From contig NZ_VJOK01000001.1 of assembly GCF_013302895.1 (NCBI RefSeq), forward strand, positions 4,750,350 through 4,788,329: 37,980 nucleotides of DNA. Direction: 5' to 3'. A program made the position numbers and the translations under genes. Positions 15,541 through 22,952 of this stretch are shown here, piece after piece. This DNA comes from Streptomyces albus subsp. chlorinus. Its GTDB lineage: Bacteria; Actinomycetota; Actinomycetes; Streptomycetales; Streptomycetaceae. The notes beneath the pieces are model-generated. The model ran no database searches, was not told where the DNA came from, and saw only the letters and a list, made by a program, of their open reading frames with translations. The stretch's first letter is position 1; each line of letters opens with the position of its first letter.

Positions 15541-16850
15541 GCACCACCTCCACGTCGCCCGCGCCGAAGAAGGCGTCCGCCACCGCGTCCGCCGCCACCG
15601 GCGGCCGGCGCCGGCTCTCCTACCCCGTCGTCCTGCTGCTGATCGCCGGCGGCCTGCTGCTGCTCTCCCTCGTCCGCGTCGTGACCGGTGACGAACAGCT
15701 CAGCAACAGCGACCAGTTCTCCTCCGCGATCAGCGCCGCCGTCCCCATCGGCCTGGCCGGCCTCGGCGGACTGTGGGCCGAACGCGCGGGCGTCATCAAC
15801 ATCGGCCTCGAAGGCATGATGATGCTCGGCACCTTCGCCGCCGGCTGGATCGGCTGGCAGCACGGCCCGTGGGCCGCTGTCCTGGCCGGCATCGTCGGCG
15901 GCGCGCTGGGCGGACTGGTGCACGCGCTGGCGACCGTCACCTTCGGCGTCGACCACATCGTCTCCGGTGTCGCCATCAACATCCTCGCCCTCGGCCTGGT
16001 CCGCTACCTGGCCAAGCTGTGGTTCGGCGCACCCGGCAGCGACGCGGCCCGCGCGGGCGGCAACGACAAGCAGTCGCCGCCCATGGACGACATGCCGACC
16101 TTCACCGTCCCCGGCCTCGCCGACGGCCTCGGCAGCATCGAGAAGCACCACTGGTTCCTCGTCTCCGACCTCGCGGGCATCCTGCGCGCCCTCGTCGACG
16201 AGGTGTCGTGGGTGACCGTGCTGACCGTCGTCCTGTTCGCCGGCACCTTCTTCGTCCTGTGGCGCTCCTCGTTCGGGCTGCGGCTGCGCTCCTGCGGCGA
16301 GAACCCGGTCGCCGCCGAGTCGCTGGGCGTCAACGTCTACACCTACAAGTACGCGGCCCTGCTCGTCTCCGGCGCCCTGGCCGGGCTCGGCGGCGCCTTC
16401 CTCGCCATCGGCGTGCACTTCTACCAGGAGAACCAGACCGGCGGCCGCGGCTACATCGGCCTCGCCACCATGATCTTCGGCAACTGGCGCCCCGGCGGCG
16501 TCGCCATGGGCGCCGGACTCTTCGGCTTCATGGACGCCCTGCGCGTCGTCGGCGGCGGCACCACCGTGCACGCCATGCTGCTGCTCATGGCCGTCCTGCT
16601 GGTCGTCCTCGCCGTCTGGAAGCTGCGCGCGGGCCTGCGCGGCGCCCGCGGGGCCCGTGTCCAGGCCGCCGTCGCCCTCGTTATCGCCGTGCTGCTCGTG
16701 CTGTGGTACGCGCTGACCGACACCGTGGCGCTGGAGTTCGTGGAGATGACGCCGTACGTCACCACGCTCCTCGTCCTCTCCCTGGCCGCCCAGCGGCTCC
16801 GCGCGCCACGCGCGGTCGGCAGGTCCTACCGCCGAGGCGAGGGAAGCTGA
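15537..16850 (+). CDS. Nucleoside ABC transporter permease 2
   Basis: 437 aa, second BPD_transp_2 permease (YufQ/NupQ-like). It has the hallmark ERAGVINIGLEGMMMLG near residue 80 and about ten hydrophobic segments. The family loop continues into GTFAAGWIGW, and LGVNVYTYKYAALLVSGALA lies near 265. It is longer than usual (family about 310-330) because of an N-terminal Ser/Thr/Ala tail, a soluble insert between about 175 and 215, and two extra hydrophobic C-terminal segments ending in an Arg-rich tail. The stop is 2 nt before the cytidine deaminase GTG, so uptake and catabolism are one transcription unit. Confidence 0.9.
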   Translation: MSTTSTSPAPKKASATASAATGGRRRLSYPVVLLLIAGGLLLLSLVRVVTGDEQLSNSDQFSSAISAAVPIGLAGLGGLWAERAGVINIGLEGMMMLGTFAAGWIGWQHGPWAAVLAGIVGGALGGLVHALATVTFGVDHIVSGVAINILALGLVRYLAKLWFGAPGSDAARAGGNDKQSPPMDDMPTFTVPGLADGLGSIEKHHWFLVSDLAGILRALVDEVSWVTVLTVVLFAGTFFVLWRSSFGLRLRSCGENPVAAESLGVNVYTYKYAALLVSGALAGLGGAFLAIGVHFYQENQTGGRGYIGLATMIFGNWRPGGVAMGAGLFGFMDALRVVGGGTTVHAMLLLMAVLLVVLAVWKLRAGLRGARGARVQAAVALVIAVLLVLWYALTDTVALEFVEMTPYVTTLLVLSLAAQRLRAPRAVGRSYRRGEGS

Positions 16851-16852
16851 GC

Positions 16853-17329
16853 GTGACCGCGGACAAGAACGAGAACGAGACCAAGACCGGGACCGAGGTC
16901 GGGACCGAGACCGAGGCCGGGACCGGGGCCGGGACCGAGACCGGGATCGACTGGGCGGCGCTGCGGGAACGGGCCCGCAAGGCCATGTCCCTGGCCTACG
17001 CCCCCTACTCCGGGTTCCCCGTCGGCGCCGCCGCACTGGTGGACGACGGGCGCACCGTGACCGGCTGCAACGTCGAGAACGCCTCCTACGGCGTCGGCCT
17101 GTGCGCCGAATGCGGCCTGGTCAGCGACCTGTTCGCCACCGGCGGCGGCCGGCTGGTCGCCTTCACCTGCGTGGGCGGCGACGGCGGCGTCGTCGCCCCC
17201 TGCGGGCGCTGCCGCCAACTGCTGTGGGAACACGGTGGAGGGGACCTCCTGGTGGAGGCCCCCTCCGGGGTGCGCCCGCTGGCGGACCTGCTGGCGGACG
17301 CGTTCGGCCCGCAGCAGCTGCCACGCTGA
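16853..17329 (+). CDS. cdd: Cytidine deaminase
   Basis: 158 aa. The zinc site is complete: CNVENASYGVGLCAE (first Cys and catalytic Glu) and APCGRCRQLL (two further Cys). This is the homotetrameric CDA type that deaminates cytidine and deoxycytidine to uridine and deoxyuridine. A Thr/Glu/Gly low-complexity N-terminus (about residues 9-33, from GGGACCGAG-like hexamer repeats) precedes the fold and is absent from ordinary CDAs of about 130 aa. GAGGGAAG precedes the GTG at 16853, 2 nt after the permease stop. The product feeds the phosphorylase encoded next. Confidence 0.92.
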   Translation: MTADKNENETKTGTEVGTETEAGTGAGTETGIDWAALRERARKAMSLAYAPYSGFPVGAAALVDDGRTVTGCNVENASYGVGLCAECGLVSDLFATGGGRLVAFTCVGGDGGVVAPCGRCRQLLWEHGGGDLLVEAPSGVRPLADLLADAFGPQQLPR

Positions 17330-17375
17330 GGGCACCGGCACCGCCGGGCACATCGAGAGGAACAGGTGCACGTCC

Positions 17376-18650
17376 ATGGACGCAATCTCCGTCATCCGCG
17401 CCAAGCGCGACGGCGCGGCGCTGACCGACGCACAGATCGACTGGATCATCGACGCCTACACCCGCGGCGTCGTCGCCGACGAACAGATGTCGGCCCTCGC
17501 CATGGCCGTCTACCTCAACGGCATGACCCGCGCGGAGCTCTCCCGCTGGACGGCCGCCATGATCGCCTCCGGCGAGCGCATGGACTTCGGCGCGCTCGAC
17601 CGCCCCACGGCCGACAAGCACTCGACGGGCGGCGTCGGTGACAAGATCACCCTGCCCCTGGCCCCGCTGGTCGCCGCCTGCGGTGCCGCCGTCCCCCAGC
17701 TGTCCGGCCGCGGCCTCGGCCACACCGGCGGCACGCTCGACAAGCTGGAGTCCATTCCCGGCTGGCGCGCCTCGCTGACCAACCCGGAGATGATGAACGT
17801 CCTGGGCGATGTCGGCTCGGTCATCTGCGCGGCGGGCGAGGGCCTGGCCCCGGCCGACAAGCGGCTCTACGCGCTCCGGGACGTCACCGGCACCGTGGAG
17901 TCGCTGCCCCTGATCGCCTCCTCCATCATGTCCAAGAAGATCGCCGAGGGGACGGGAGCCCTCGTCCTCGACGTCAAGGCGGGCTCCGGCGCCTTCATGA
18001 AGAACGTGGACGACGCGCGCGAACTCGCCGCCACCATGGTCGAACTGGGCACCGACCACGGCGTGCGGACGGTCGCCCTCCTCACCGACATGAACACCCC
18101 GCTGGGCCGCACCGCGGGCAACGCCCTCGAAGTCCGCGAGTCACTGGAGGTCCTGGCCGGCGGCGGCCCCGCCGACGTCGTCGAACTGACCCTCGCCCTG
18201 GCCCGCGAGATGCTCGACGCCGCCGGCCTGGTGGACGCCGACCCCGCCAAGGCCCTGGCCGACGGCTCCGCCATGGACGTGTGGCGCCGCATGATCGCCG
18301 CCCAGGGCGGCGACCCCGACGCGGACCTGCCGAGGGCCAGGGAGCGCCACGTGGTCACGGCACCCGTCTCCGGCGTCCTGACCCGCCTGGACGCCTACGC
18401 CGTCGGCCTCGCCGCCTGGCGCCTCGGCGCGGGCCGCGCCCGCAAGGAGGACCCCGTCCAGGCGGGCGCCGGCGTCGAACTCCACGCCCGCCCAGGCGAC
18501 CACCTCACCGCGGGCACCCCCCTGCTGACCCTCCACACGGACACCCCGGAAACCTTCCCCTACGCGGAAGCGGCCCTGGAGGGCGCCTACGACATCGGCG
18601 CCTCGACCACATACGAGCCGACACCGCTGATCCTGGACCGGATCGGGTAG
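17376..18650 (+). CDS. deoA: Thymidine / pyrimidine-nucleoside phosphorylase
   Basis: 424 aa. Diagnostic blocks: KHSTGGVGDKITLPLAPLVA (phosphate binding, near residue 80), the family signature SGRGLGHTGGTLDKLESIPG near 110, and SSIMSKKIAEGTGALVLDVK followed by AGSGAFM near 185. It cleaves thymidine and deoxyuridine (and probably uridine) with phosphate to base plus (deoxy)ribose-1-phosphate. It is co-transcribed behind cytidine deaminase (46-nt gap, AGGAACAGG upstream), completing pyrimidine nucleoside uptake, deamination and phosphorolysis. Thymidine-only versus broad pyrimidine specificity cannot be decided by eye. Confidence 0.92.
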   Translation: MDAISVIRAKRDGAALTDAQIDWIIDAYTRGVVADEQMSALAMAVYLNGMTRAELSRWTAAMIASGERMDFGALDRPTADKHSTGGVGDKITLPLAPLVAACGAAVPQLSGRGLGHTGGTLDKLESIPGWRASLTNPEMMNVLGDVGSVICAAGEGLAPADKRLYALRDVTGTVESLPLIASSIMSKKIAEGTGALVLDVKAGSGAFMKNVDDARELAATMVELGTDHGVRTVALLTDMNTPLGRTAGNALEVRESLEVLAGGGPADVVELTLALAREMLDAAGLVDADPAKALADGSAMDVWRRMIAAQGGDPDADLPRARERHVVTAPVSGVLTRLDAYAVGLAAWRLGAGRARKEDPVQAGAGVELHARPGDHLTAGTPLLTLHTDTPETFPYAEAALEGAYDIGASTTYEPTPLILDRIG

Positions 18651-18681
18651 GACGCTGACGGCGGGTGGGCTCGCTGCGGGA

Positions 18682-18789
18682 CTACTGGCCGTCCAGGCAG
18701 TCGACACACGTGACGTGCCGCTGCCACACGTCCACCGCGCCGACGGCACCGCAGAGCAGCGTGCCGTCGCGCACCTTGTGCACGGTCAT
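18682..18789 (-). CDS. 35-aa Cys-containing small protein
   Basis: Minus-strand ORF: MTVHKVRDGTLLCG, AVGAVDVWQRHVTC and then VDCLDGQ. GGAG lies 8 nt upstream of the ATG at 18789, a good ribosome site. Three Cys (LLCG, then TCVDC) match a pattern I know from many short Streptomyces proteins in mobile or accessory regions (LCG...VTCxxCL), probably a small metal knuckle. It opposes the phosphorylase gene just downstream of its stop. No function is assigned. Confidence 0.6.
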   Translation of the reverse strand: MTVHKVRDGTLLCGAVGAVDVWQRHVTCVDCLDGQ

Positions 18790-19664
18790 CACGTCGTCTC
18801 CGACCCGTGCCCGGCACCCAGTCGGACGCGCCTTGGAGTTTCCCCCGCATTGTGGCGAGCTCCAATGCTGTGGCCGCCGGAACCGTGTGGGGCTTGCCCC
18901 GGGACCGCGTGAGGGTGGTCATGCGCCGGGACGTCACCCTGGACGTGTCCAAGCACGCCCGGTTCACGCGGGACGCGGGACCAGGCGGCCATCAAGGCCA
19001 CCCTGCGGGCGGCGCACGCGTTCCCGCATCCGGCCGCGATCCGGCGCGTCAGCTTGACGCAGTCGGCGTGAAGCCGGCGCGGGGGCGGGAGTTCACCCGC
19101 GGCAGCTGAGCCCACCGCGCGCTGATGGGCAGCGATCCGTGCTCCGTCGAGTCACCCACGAGCGCCGAGAAGATCGGACGAGCAGACACTGGACTAGCAC
19201 GGTTCGGCAACCCCTGGGGAGTGACCCACGCCACAATCGCGCAGGCACCGAAGCCTGATAGCGGGCCGCTGCCTGTACGGGTTCAAAGGCCCGCCAAGGG
19301 CAGCGGCCCACGCATAGCGAGTCTCTGACCTGCGGAAACTGGCTTGGAATCACTAAACGAAAACGACCCTGACCTTGCTTTCGGCCTCGTCCCGCCAACC
19401 GGGCCCCACGTCGCTCACAGAGCGGCAGGGGGCCCTCGGCTTTCCGAATATCTTCGGATCGAAGGGAAACCTCCGGGCCGGCTGTGACCCGTTACCCCCC
19501 AAGCTCCCTTAGGAGAAGAAGCCTTGGCCCACCTTCGATCACAAGGCACATGAGACATAGGTAGCCACCGGCGGCATGACAATGCACGCCCGCTCTTGAC
19601 GCGGTGGCAGTGGCGGGCAAGGCTCGTGCAACCAGACGCAACCGAGTAGGCAGGGGTCAAGGTC
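18790..19664. other. 875-nt gap without a recognisable intact gene
   Basis: ORFs here on both strands have poor codon bias and no recognisable motif. A short plus-strand stretch near 18990-19070 reads like protein (DQAAIKATLRAAHAFPHPA) but has no start and may be a remnant. Composition becomes less GC-extreme from about 19.32 kb, which I take as the edge of an accessory island. The only strong structure is the hairpin at 19263-19309. Confidence 0.5.
19263..19309 (+). terminator. Long stem-loop (terminator or structured RNA)
   Basis: GGGCCGCTGCC (19263-19273) pairs perfectly with GGCAGCGGCCC (19299-19309) over 11 bp. The 25-nt loop contains a smaller CGGG/CCCG stem. It is 613 nt past the phosphorylase stop and 355 nt before the next gene, so it may end an unseen transcript or mark the island boundary. 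Confidence 0.5.
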
Positions 19665-19910
19665 ATGGCTCTACTGTTCTTCGGCAAGGACCCTCACACC
19701 AACGGAGACGACTGCCCCACGGTGTGGGTGGACGACGCCAGTGCGGACCTCGTACTCCAGGGTTGGAAAGCCGACGAGAAGACAGAGGCTGAATGCCTCA
19801 CAGTCGGCCACATCCCGGAGACGGAGGCCGTGATCCGTATCCCGGCCCGCATGGTGCCGCAGATCAGGAAGGCTTGCGATGAAGCCGAACAGCGTTCCGC
19901 CGTTCACTGA
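19665..19910 (+). CDS. 81-aa hypothetical protein paired with DUF6879/XRE genes
   Basis: The 81-aa product begins MALLFFGKDPHTNGDDCPTV, has one Cys, and a C-terminal half with regular amphipathic spacing (VIRIPARMVPQIRKACDEAE). AGGGG and AAGG precede the ATG. It overlaps the DUF6879 gene by 32 nt and is followed by an XRE/DUF5753 regulator. It sits where a small BldB-like DUF397 protein often sits next to WhiJ-type XRE regulators, but I see no DUF397 signature. It may be a partner of the regulator. I do not recognise its fold. Confidence 0.75.
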   Translation: MALLFFGKDPHTNGDDCPTVWVDDASADLVLQGWKADEKTEAECLTVGHIPETEAVIRIPARMVPQIRKACDEAEQRSAVH

Positions 19911-20403
19911 GTTGGTAGCCGCCTGCCACCACTCCGCTGTTCACCTGGAGATGCGCGATGTGTACGGAGTCGCGTCTGAAGCGAATGACTTCGCGGAATG
20001 GCAGGCAACCGGCGAGATCGGCCCGGCCTCCGTGGAGAGGCGCCGCCCGTGGCTCGACCTGGTACGGGAGACCGTCGCGCGTGGCGTGGTCATGCGCCGG
20101 GCGCGCATCGTCTCCATGCCCGTGTCCGAGTACATCAGGTATGAGCACGCGGGCACCCACCTGAACGTGGAAGCTGGGGAGCAAGTCCGTTGGCTGCCGC
20201 GGAAGAAAGCGGCGACGCTCGCCCTTCCTGGCGCGGACCTGTGGCTCCTCGACGGTCGCCTGATCCGCTTCGGGCACTTCAGTGGAGATGGAGCGCTCAC
20301 GGGCCATGAACTGAACGACGACCCCGCCGTAATCAAGATGTGCGCGGACGCCTTCGAGGCCGTCTGGGATCGTGCTGCCCCCCACCAGGAATTCACGGTC
20401 TGA
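19879..20403 (+). CDS. DUF6879 family protein
   Basis: 174 aa. It matches the DUF6879 pattern: FTELVAACHHSAVHLEMRD near the start, RRPWLDLVRETVARGVVMRR, then RIVSMPVSEYIRYE, WLPRKKAATLALPGADLWLL and LIRFGHFSGDG. The family is widespread in Streptomyces beside XRE/DUF5753 regulators; its activity is unknown. The ATG at 19879 overlaps the preceding 81-aa gene and has GGAAGG upstream. The XRE gene follows after 26 nt. Context suggests a regulatory or toxin-antitoxin-like module. Confidence 0.85.
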   Translation: MKPNSVPPFTELVAACHHSAVHLEMRDVYGVASEANDFAEWQATGEIGPASVERRRPWLDLVRETVARGVVMRRARIVSMPVSEYIRYEHAGTHLNVEAGEQVRWLPRKKAATLALPGADLWLLDGRLIRFGHFSGDGALTGHELNDDPAVIKMCADAFEAVWDRAAPHQEFTV

Positions 20404-20429
20404 ATCTGCGTATCAACGTCCGCTGACTC

Positions 20430-21278
20430 ATGCCCGACTACCAGTCATCAAGTGTCGAGACTGCCCGGAAGGCCGTGGCGGCCAAGCTGCGGGAGGTACG
20501 CCTAGACGCAGGACTGAAAGGGCATGAGCTAGCCGCTCGGTGCGACTGGCACAAGTCCAAGGTCTCCCGTATCGAGAACGCGCGCACACCACCGTCCGAC
20601 GCCGACATTCGTGTCTGGTGTAAGGGATGTGAGGCAGAGGATCAGGCAGCCGATATCATCGCCGCGTCCCGCTCGGCGGACTCCATGTACATGGAGTGGA
20701 AGCGTCTTCAGCGCACCGGCCTGCGCCGCCTCCAAGAGTCCCGGGTCCCTCTCTACGAGCGCACCAAGCTCATGCGCGGCTACGCCTCCCACGTGATTCC
20801 CGGCCTGTTCCAAACCCCCGCGTACGCCACCGGGCTCATGTCGACCATCAGCCGGTTTCACGGCACGCCGAACGACACACCGGAGGCCGTGGCAGCCCGG
20901 ATGGCACGGGCCAGGGTCCTGCACAAGGTCGGCCACCGCTTCACACTCCTGGTGGAGGAATCAGTCCTCCGATACCAGGTCGGGGACGCCGAAGCGATGG
21001 CGGGCCAACTGGGGCACCTGCTATCCGTCATGTCTCTCCCTGCGGTGTCCCTGGGTATCGTGCCGTTCAGCGCCCGCGAGCGGCATATGTGGACCTTGGA
21101 AGGGTTCAACATCTTCGATGACCAGCGGGTCCACGTCGAACTCCTTACAGCCCTGGTCACCTTGACCGCCCCCGGGGAGGTCGGCATGTATGTGAAGGCG
21201 TGGGCGGAGTTGCAAGAGATGGCCGTGTACGGCTCGGATGCCCGTGCGCTCGTCACAGAGGCCATCGCGGCACTCTGA
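20430..21278 (+). CDS. XRE-family regulator with DUF5753 (WhiJ-like)
   Basis: 282 aa. An N-terminal XRE helix-turn-helix occupies about residues 12-65 (KLREVRLDAGLKGHELAARC and DWHKSKVSRIENARTPP). A DUF5753 (Scr1-like) domain covers about 95-275 and includes RGYASHVIPGLFQTPAYATG and VSLGIVPFSARERHMW. Such proteins regulate development or act with DUF397-type partners. Here the partners are the 81-aa protein and DUF6879, in the same direction. No Shine-Dalgarno is obvious before the ATG at 20430. A promoter lies just after its stop (21307-21336) for the small-ORF operon, which it may control. Confidence 0.9.
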   Translation: MPDYQSSSVETARKAVAAKLREVRLDAGLKGHELAARCDWHKSKVSRIENARTPPSDADIRVWCKGCEAEDQAADIIAASRSADSMYMEWKRLQRTGLRRLQESRVPLYERTKLMRGYASHVIPGLFQTPAYATGLMSTISRFHGTPNDTPEAVAARMARARVLHKVGHRFTLLVEESVLRYQVGDAEAMAGQLGHLLSVMSLPAVSLGIVPFSARERHMWTLEGFNIFDDQRVHVELLTALVTLTAPGEVGMYVKAWAELQEMAVYGSDARALVTEAIAAL

Positions 21279-21306
21279 AACTCGCGTGCAACAACGTAGA
21301 ACTCGC

Positions 21307-21336
21307 TTGGGGGAGAAATCGGTAGCTCCCTAGCGT
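21307..21336 (+). promoter_or_regulatory. Promoter of the small-ORF operon
   Basis: TTGGGG (21307-21312) and TAGCGT (21331-21336) are 18 nt apart, predicting a start near 21343, about 30 nt before the ATG at 21374. GGACACCG (21341-21348) and CGGTGTCC (21362-21369) form an 8-bp inverted repeat at the predicted transcript start, a possible operator for the upstream XRE regulator. Confidence 0.6.
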
Positions 21337-21373
21337 GAGGGACACCGAACGATTCGTGAGGGCGGTGTCCCGC

Positions 21374-21601
21374 ATGGCGAACGATCTACCCTGCTCGACG
21401 GCACGCGGGGCTGTAACTCCCTTCGACTCGCACGTACTTCGGTGGGAGCCACAACGTCTGTGCCCCGGTACGGCACCCCAGCCGGCCGTTACCAACTGCT
21501 TGGCCAAGGAAGCGAGTTACGCCCCGTGGGCCATGCCGATGCGGGAACTTCTGGCGAGCGTTCACGCGGGTCTCAGGCAGGTGTCCAGTGGCCGTTCGTG
21601 A
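21374..21601 (+). CDS. 75-aa hypothetical protein
   Basis: From the ATG at 21374 (MANDLPCSTARGAV) the ORF has two Cys in its middle (QRLCPGTAPQ and VTNCLAKEA) and ends with an amphipathic MRELLASVHAGLRQV. An upstream GTG at 21335 lies inside the promoter's -10 and cannot be the start. The end overlaps the next GTG by 14 nt. It is probably real because of the promoter and chain context. Function unrecognised. Confidence 0.55.
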   Translation: MANDLPCSTARGAVTPFDSHVLRWEPQRLCPGTAPQPAVTNCLAKEASYAPWAMPMRELLASVHAGLRQVSSGRS

Positions 21602-21788
21602 CAAAGCCCCGCAGGGTCTCAGCAAGGCCGTACCGGCGCTGGAACCGGTCCCCGTGCCCGGCTGTTCGGTGTGTGAGTCCGCGCACGCGGACCGGGACCC
21701 CGCCCGTGCGGAGGGCCGCATCCTCACGGCGTTGAGCTGCAACGGTGTGATCGCGGGCCACCCCCACCAGATGGAGGGCGCGAAGTGA
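21588..21788 (+). CDS. 66-aa CxxC small protein
   Basis: A GTG start at 21588 gives MAVRDKAPQGLSKAV, then a CxxC in PVPGCSVCESAHAD and a further Cys and His in LSCNGVIAGHPHQMEGAK. It resembles short Streptomyces accessory-element proteins with a PGCxVC motif. It overlaps the preceding ORF by 14 nt and its stop overlaps the next GTG (GTGA). A metal-binding role is inferred only from Cys/His spacing. Confidence 0.65.
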   Translation: MAVRDKAPQGLSKAVPALEPVPVPGCSVCESAHADRDPARAEGRILTALSCNGVIAGHPHQMEGAK

Positions 21789-21853
21789 CCTCACCGGCCC
21801 ACCCTCACCACGACGGGCCGCCCGACGCCCCCGAGCAAGGGTCCCAGCCGTGA
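21785..21853 (+). CDS. 22-aa overlapping mini-ORF
   Basis: The GTG at 21785 overlaps the previous stop (GTGA), and the ORF's own stop overlaps another GTG at 21850 in the same way. The product is MTSPAHPHHDGPPDA then PEQGSQP, Pro/His-rich. It may be a translational relay rather than a functional peptide. Confidence 0.4.
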   Translation: MTSPAHPHHDGPPDAPEQGSQP

Positions 21854-22061
21854 CGTTCAAGACGAGGAAGGAGCCCTACGTGAGCAAGCCCCAGTACCTC
21901 CGCCGACCGCCCGGCAAGGCAATGGGCGGCAACCTCGCGCACAAGGACGACCGTGCGGGGGCGGCCCGGCGTGACCGCCTGACGGCCTGCTGGAGCGCTT
22001 CCGCCACCGTCTCGCCACCCCGCCCACGGCTCCCGGCGACGGCCAGGGCGGCCACCAGTGA
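21850..22061 (+). pseudogene. Small-protein gene with apparent 1-nt frameshift
   Basis: GTG at 21850 (coupled by GTGA) or, better, GTG at 21880 with AAGGAG 6 nt upstream starts MSKPQYLRRPPGKAMGG, then NLAHKDDRAGAARRDRL. After CGCCT near 21980 this frame turns to Arg/Pro noise and runs on to 22272. The +1 neighbouring frame has good codon use and reads DGLLERFRHRLATPPTA, ending at the TGA 22059-22061, which overlaps the next GTG. Restoring one base near 21980 joins both halves into RDRLDGLLERF. A deletion, a sequencing error or programmed frameshifting could explain it. Confidence 0.6.
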
Positions 22062-22168
22062 AGCGCGCCTGCCAAGCCGTGGCCCGCTACACCGGAGTCC
22101 TGTTCATCGTGGCCGTCAGCGGCTCGAGCGGGTTAATCATCGGCCAAGCCGTCCAGGTCAGCCACTAG
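22058..22168 (+). CDS. 36-aa single-TM peptide with a TTA codon
   Basis: The GTG at 22058 overlaps the TGA of the preceding reading frame. The product MKRACQAVARYTG leads into a hydrophobic segment (VLFIVAVSGSSGLIIG), so it is a probable membrane peptide. Codon 26 is TTA (22133-22135), the rare bldA-dependent leucine codon of Streptomyces, so translation may be developmentally limited. It is the last member of the overlap chain. Confidence 0.5.
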   Translation: MKRACQAVARYTGVLFIVAVSGSSGLIIGQAVQVSH

Positions 22169-22243
22169 ACCCCCGCCCCCGCCGACGACGTTGCCAACCG
22201 GTTCCCCCACTGCGGCACTCCGGCCGGAGGCGGGACACCAGCT

Positions 22244-22305
22244 CCCGCCCGTCCGTGCGTAAGGGACAGTGACGGGCGGGCGGGGAGCCGGGCCACCAGC
22301 CCGGC
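22244..22305 (+). terminator. Two consecutive GC-rich hairpins
   Basis: CCCGCCCGTC (22244-22253) pairs with GACGGGCGGG (22271-22280), and GCCGGGC (22287-22293) with GCCCGGC (22299-22305). They lie 76 nt after the 36-aa ORF and 50 nt before the next gene, so they probably end the small-ORF transcript. Confidence 0.65.
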
Positions 22306-22354
22306 CCGGCAAGCGCACCACTCCACTCATCCGAAGAAGTGGAAGGACAGCACC

Positions 22355-22861
22355 ATGACCGTGACCATCGAAACCCCGACTCCGACCCCGGCCCTGACGC
22401 GGACCCGTGACCCCCGGGTGATCCTCAACGCACTGGAGCCGCGCGTGCCCCACCTGGTCAGCTCCGTGGACGTGCCGAACCTGTGGGAGCGGAAGGTCCA
22501 ACTTCTCCTCCGCGACAGCGTGGCCGTCCGCAGCCTGGCGGAACGCATCCTCGGCCAGGGCATCGCCTACCTGATCACCGCCATGGAGAACCCCGGCGTG
22601 GACATGGGCGTGGGCCAGACCGTGGACGTCGGAGTCCACCAGATCATCCTCGACACCCCGCTGTACTTCGCCTTCTGCGACGAGTACAACAAGGGCGCCT
22701 ACAAGCACCACGCCCCCCTCATCGAACGTCGCCAGGACGGCACGGTCATGCGCACCGCCGACCTGATCCGCGCCAACGGATTCGAGGTGGACGAGGAACT
22801 GTGGGCCGTGGACGCCTCCGAGTGCTCCCCGTGTGACAACAAGGTGCCCGACAGCCACTGA
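22355..22861 (+). CDS. 168-aa His/Cys protein of unknown function
   Basis: After a Thr/Pro N-terminus the protein has VDVGVHQIILDTPLYFAFCD (about 89-108), YKHHAPLIERR (about 117-127) and a Cys tail AVDASECSPCDNKVPDSH. I know a group of Streptomyces proteins with this spacing (a GWH-type motif, FCD, HH, then a Cys-rich end), sometimes labelled glycine-rich-domain-like and often placed before a methyltransferase, as here. The His residues could bind metal. The Trp usual before the first His is Val here. GGAAGGA lies 7 nt before the ATG. It may be a RiPP-like or metal-related protein; that is speculation. Confidence 0.7.
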   Translation: MTVTIETPTPTPALTRTRDPRVILNALEPRVPHLVSSVDVPNLWERKVQLLLRDSVAVRSLAERILGQGIAYLITAMENPGVDMGVGQTVDVGVHQIILDTPLYFAFCDEYNKGAYKHHAPLIERRQDGTVMRTADLIRANGFEVDEELWAVDASECSPCDNKVPDSH

Positions 22862-22952
22862 CCCGACAACCGAGCGGTGACGCCCCGTCCCGTCTTCCCC
22901 AGGGGGAGGACGGGACGGGGCACCGCCCGCGCCACCCGACCAAGGACCCCCC

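Noticed and set aside
18807..19109. 100-aa plus-strand ORF as a gene
   Set aside because: No ribosome site, family motif or convincing codon pattern; at best it contains remnant fragments.
19276..19293. GGGTTCAAA suggested a tRNA T-arm and hence an attachment site
   Set aside because: No acceptor, D or anticodon arms can be folded around it; the segment is the loop of a long hairpin.
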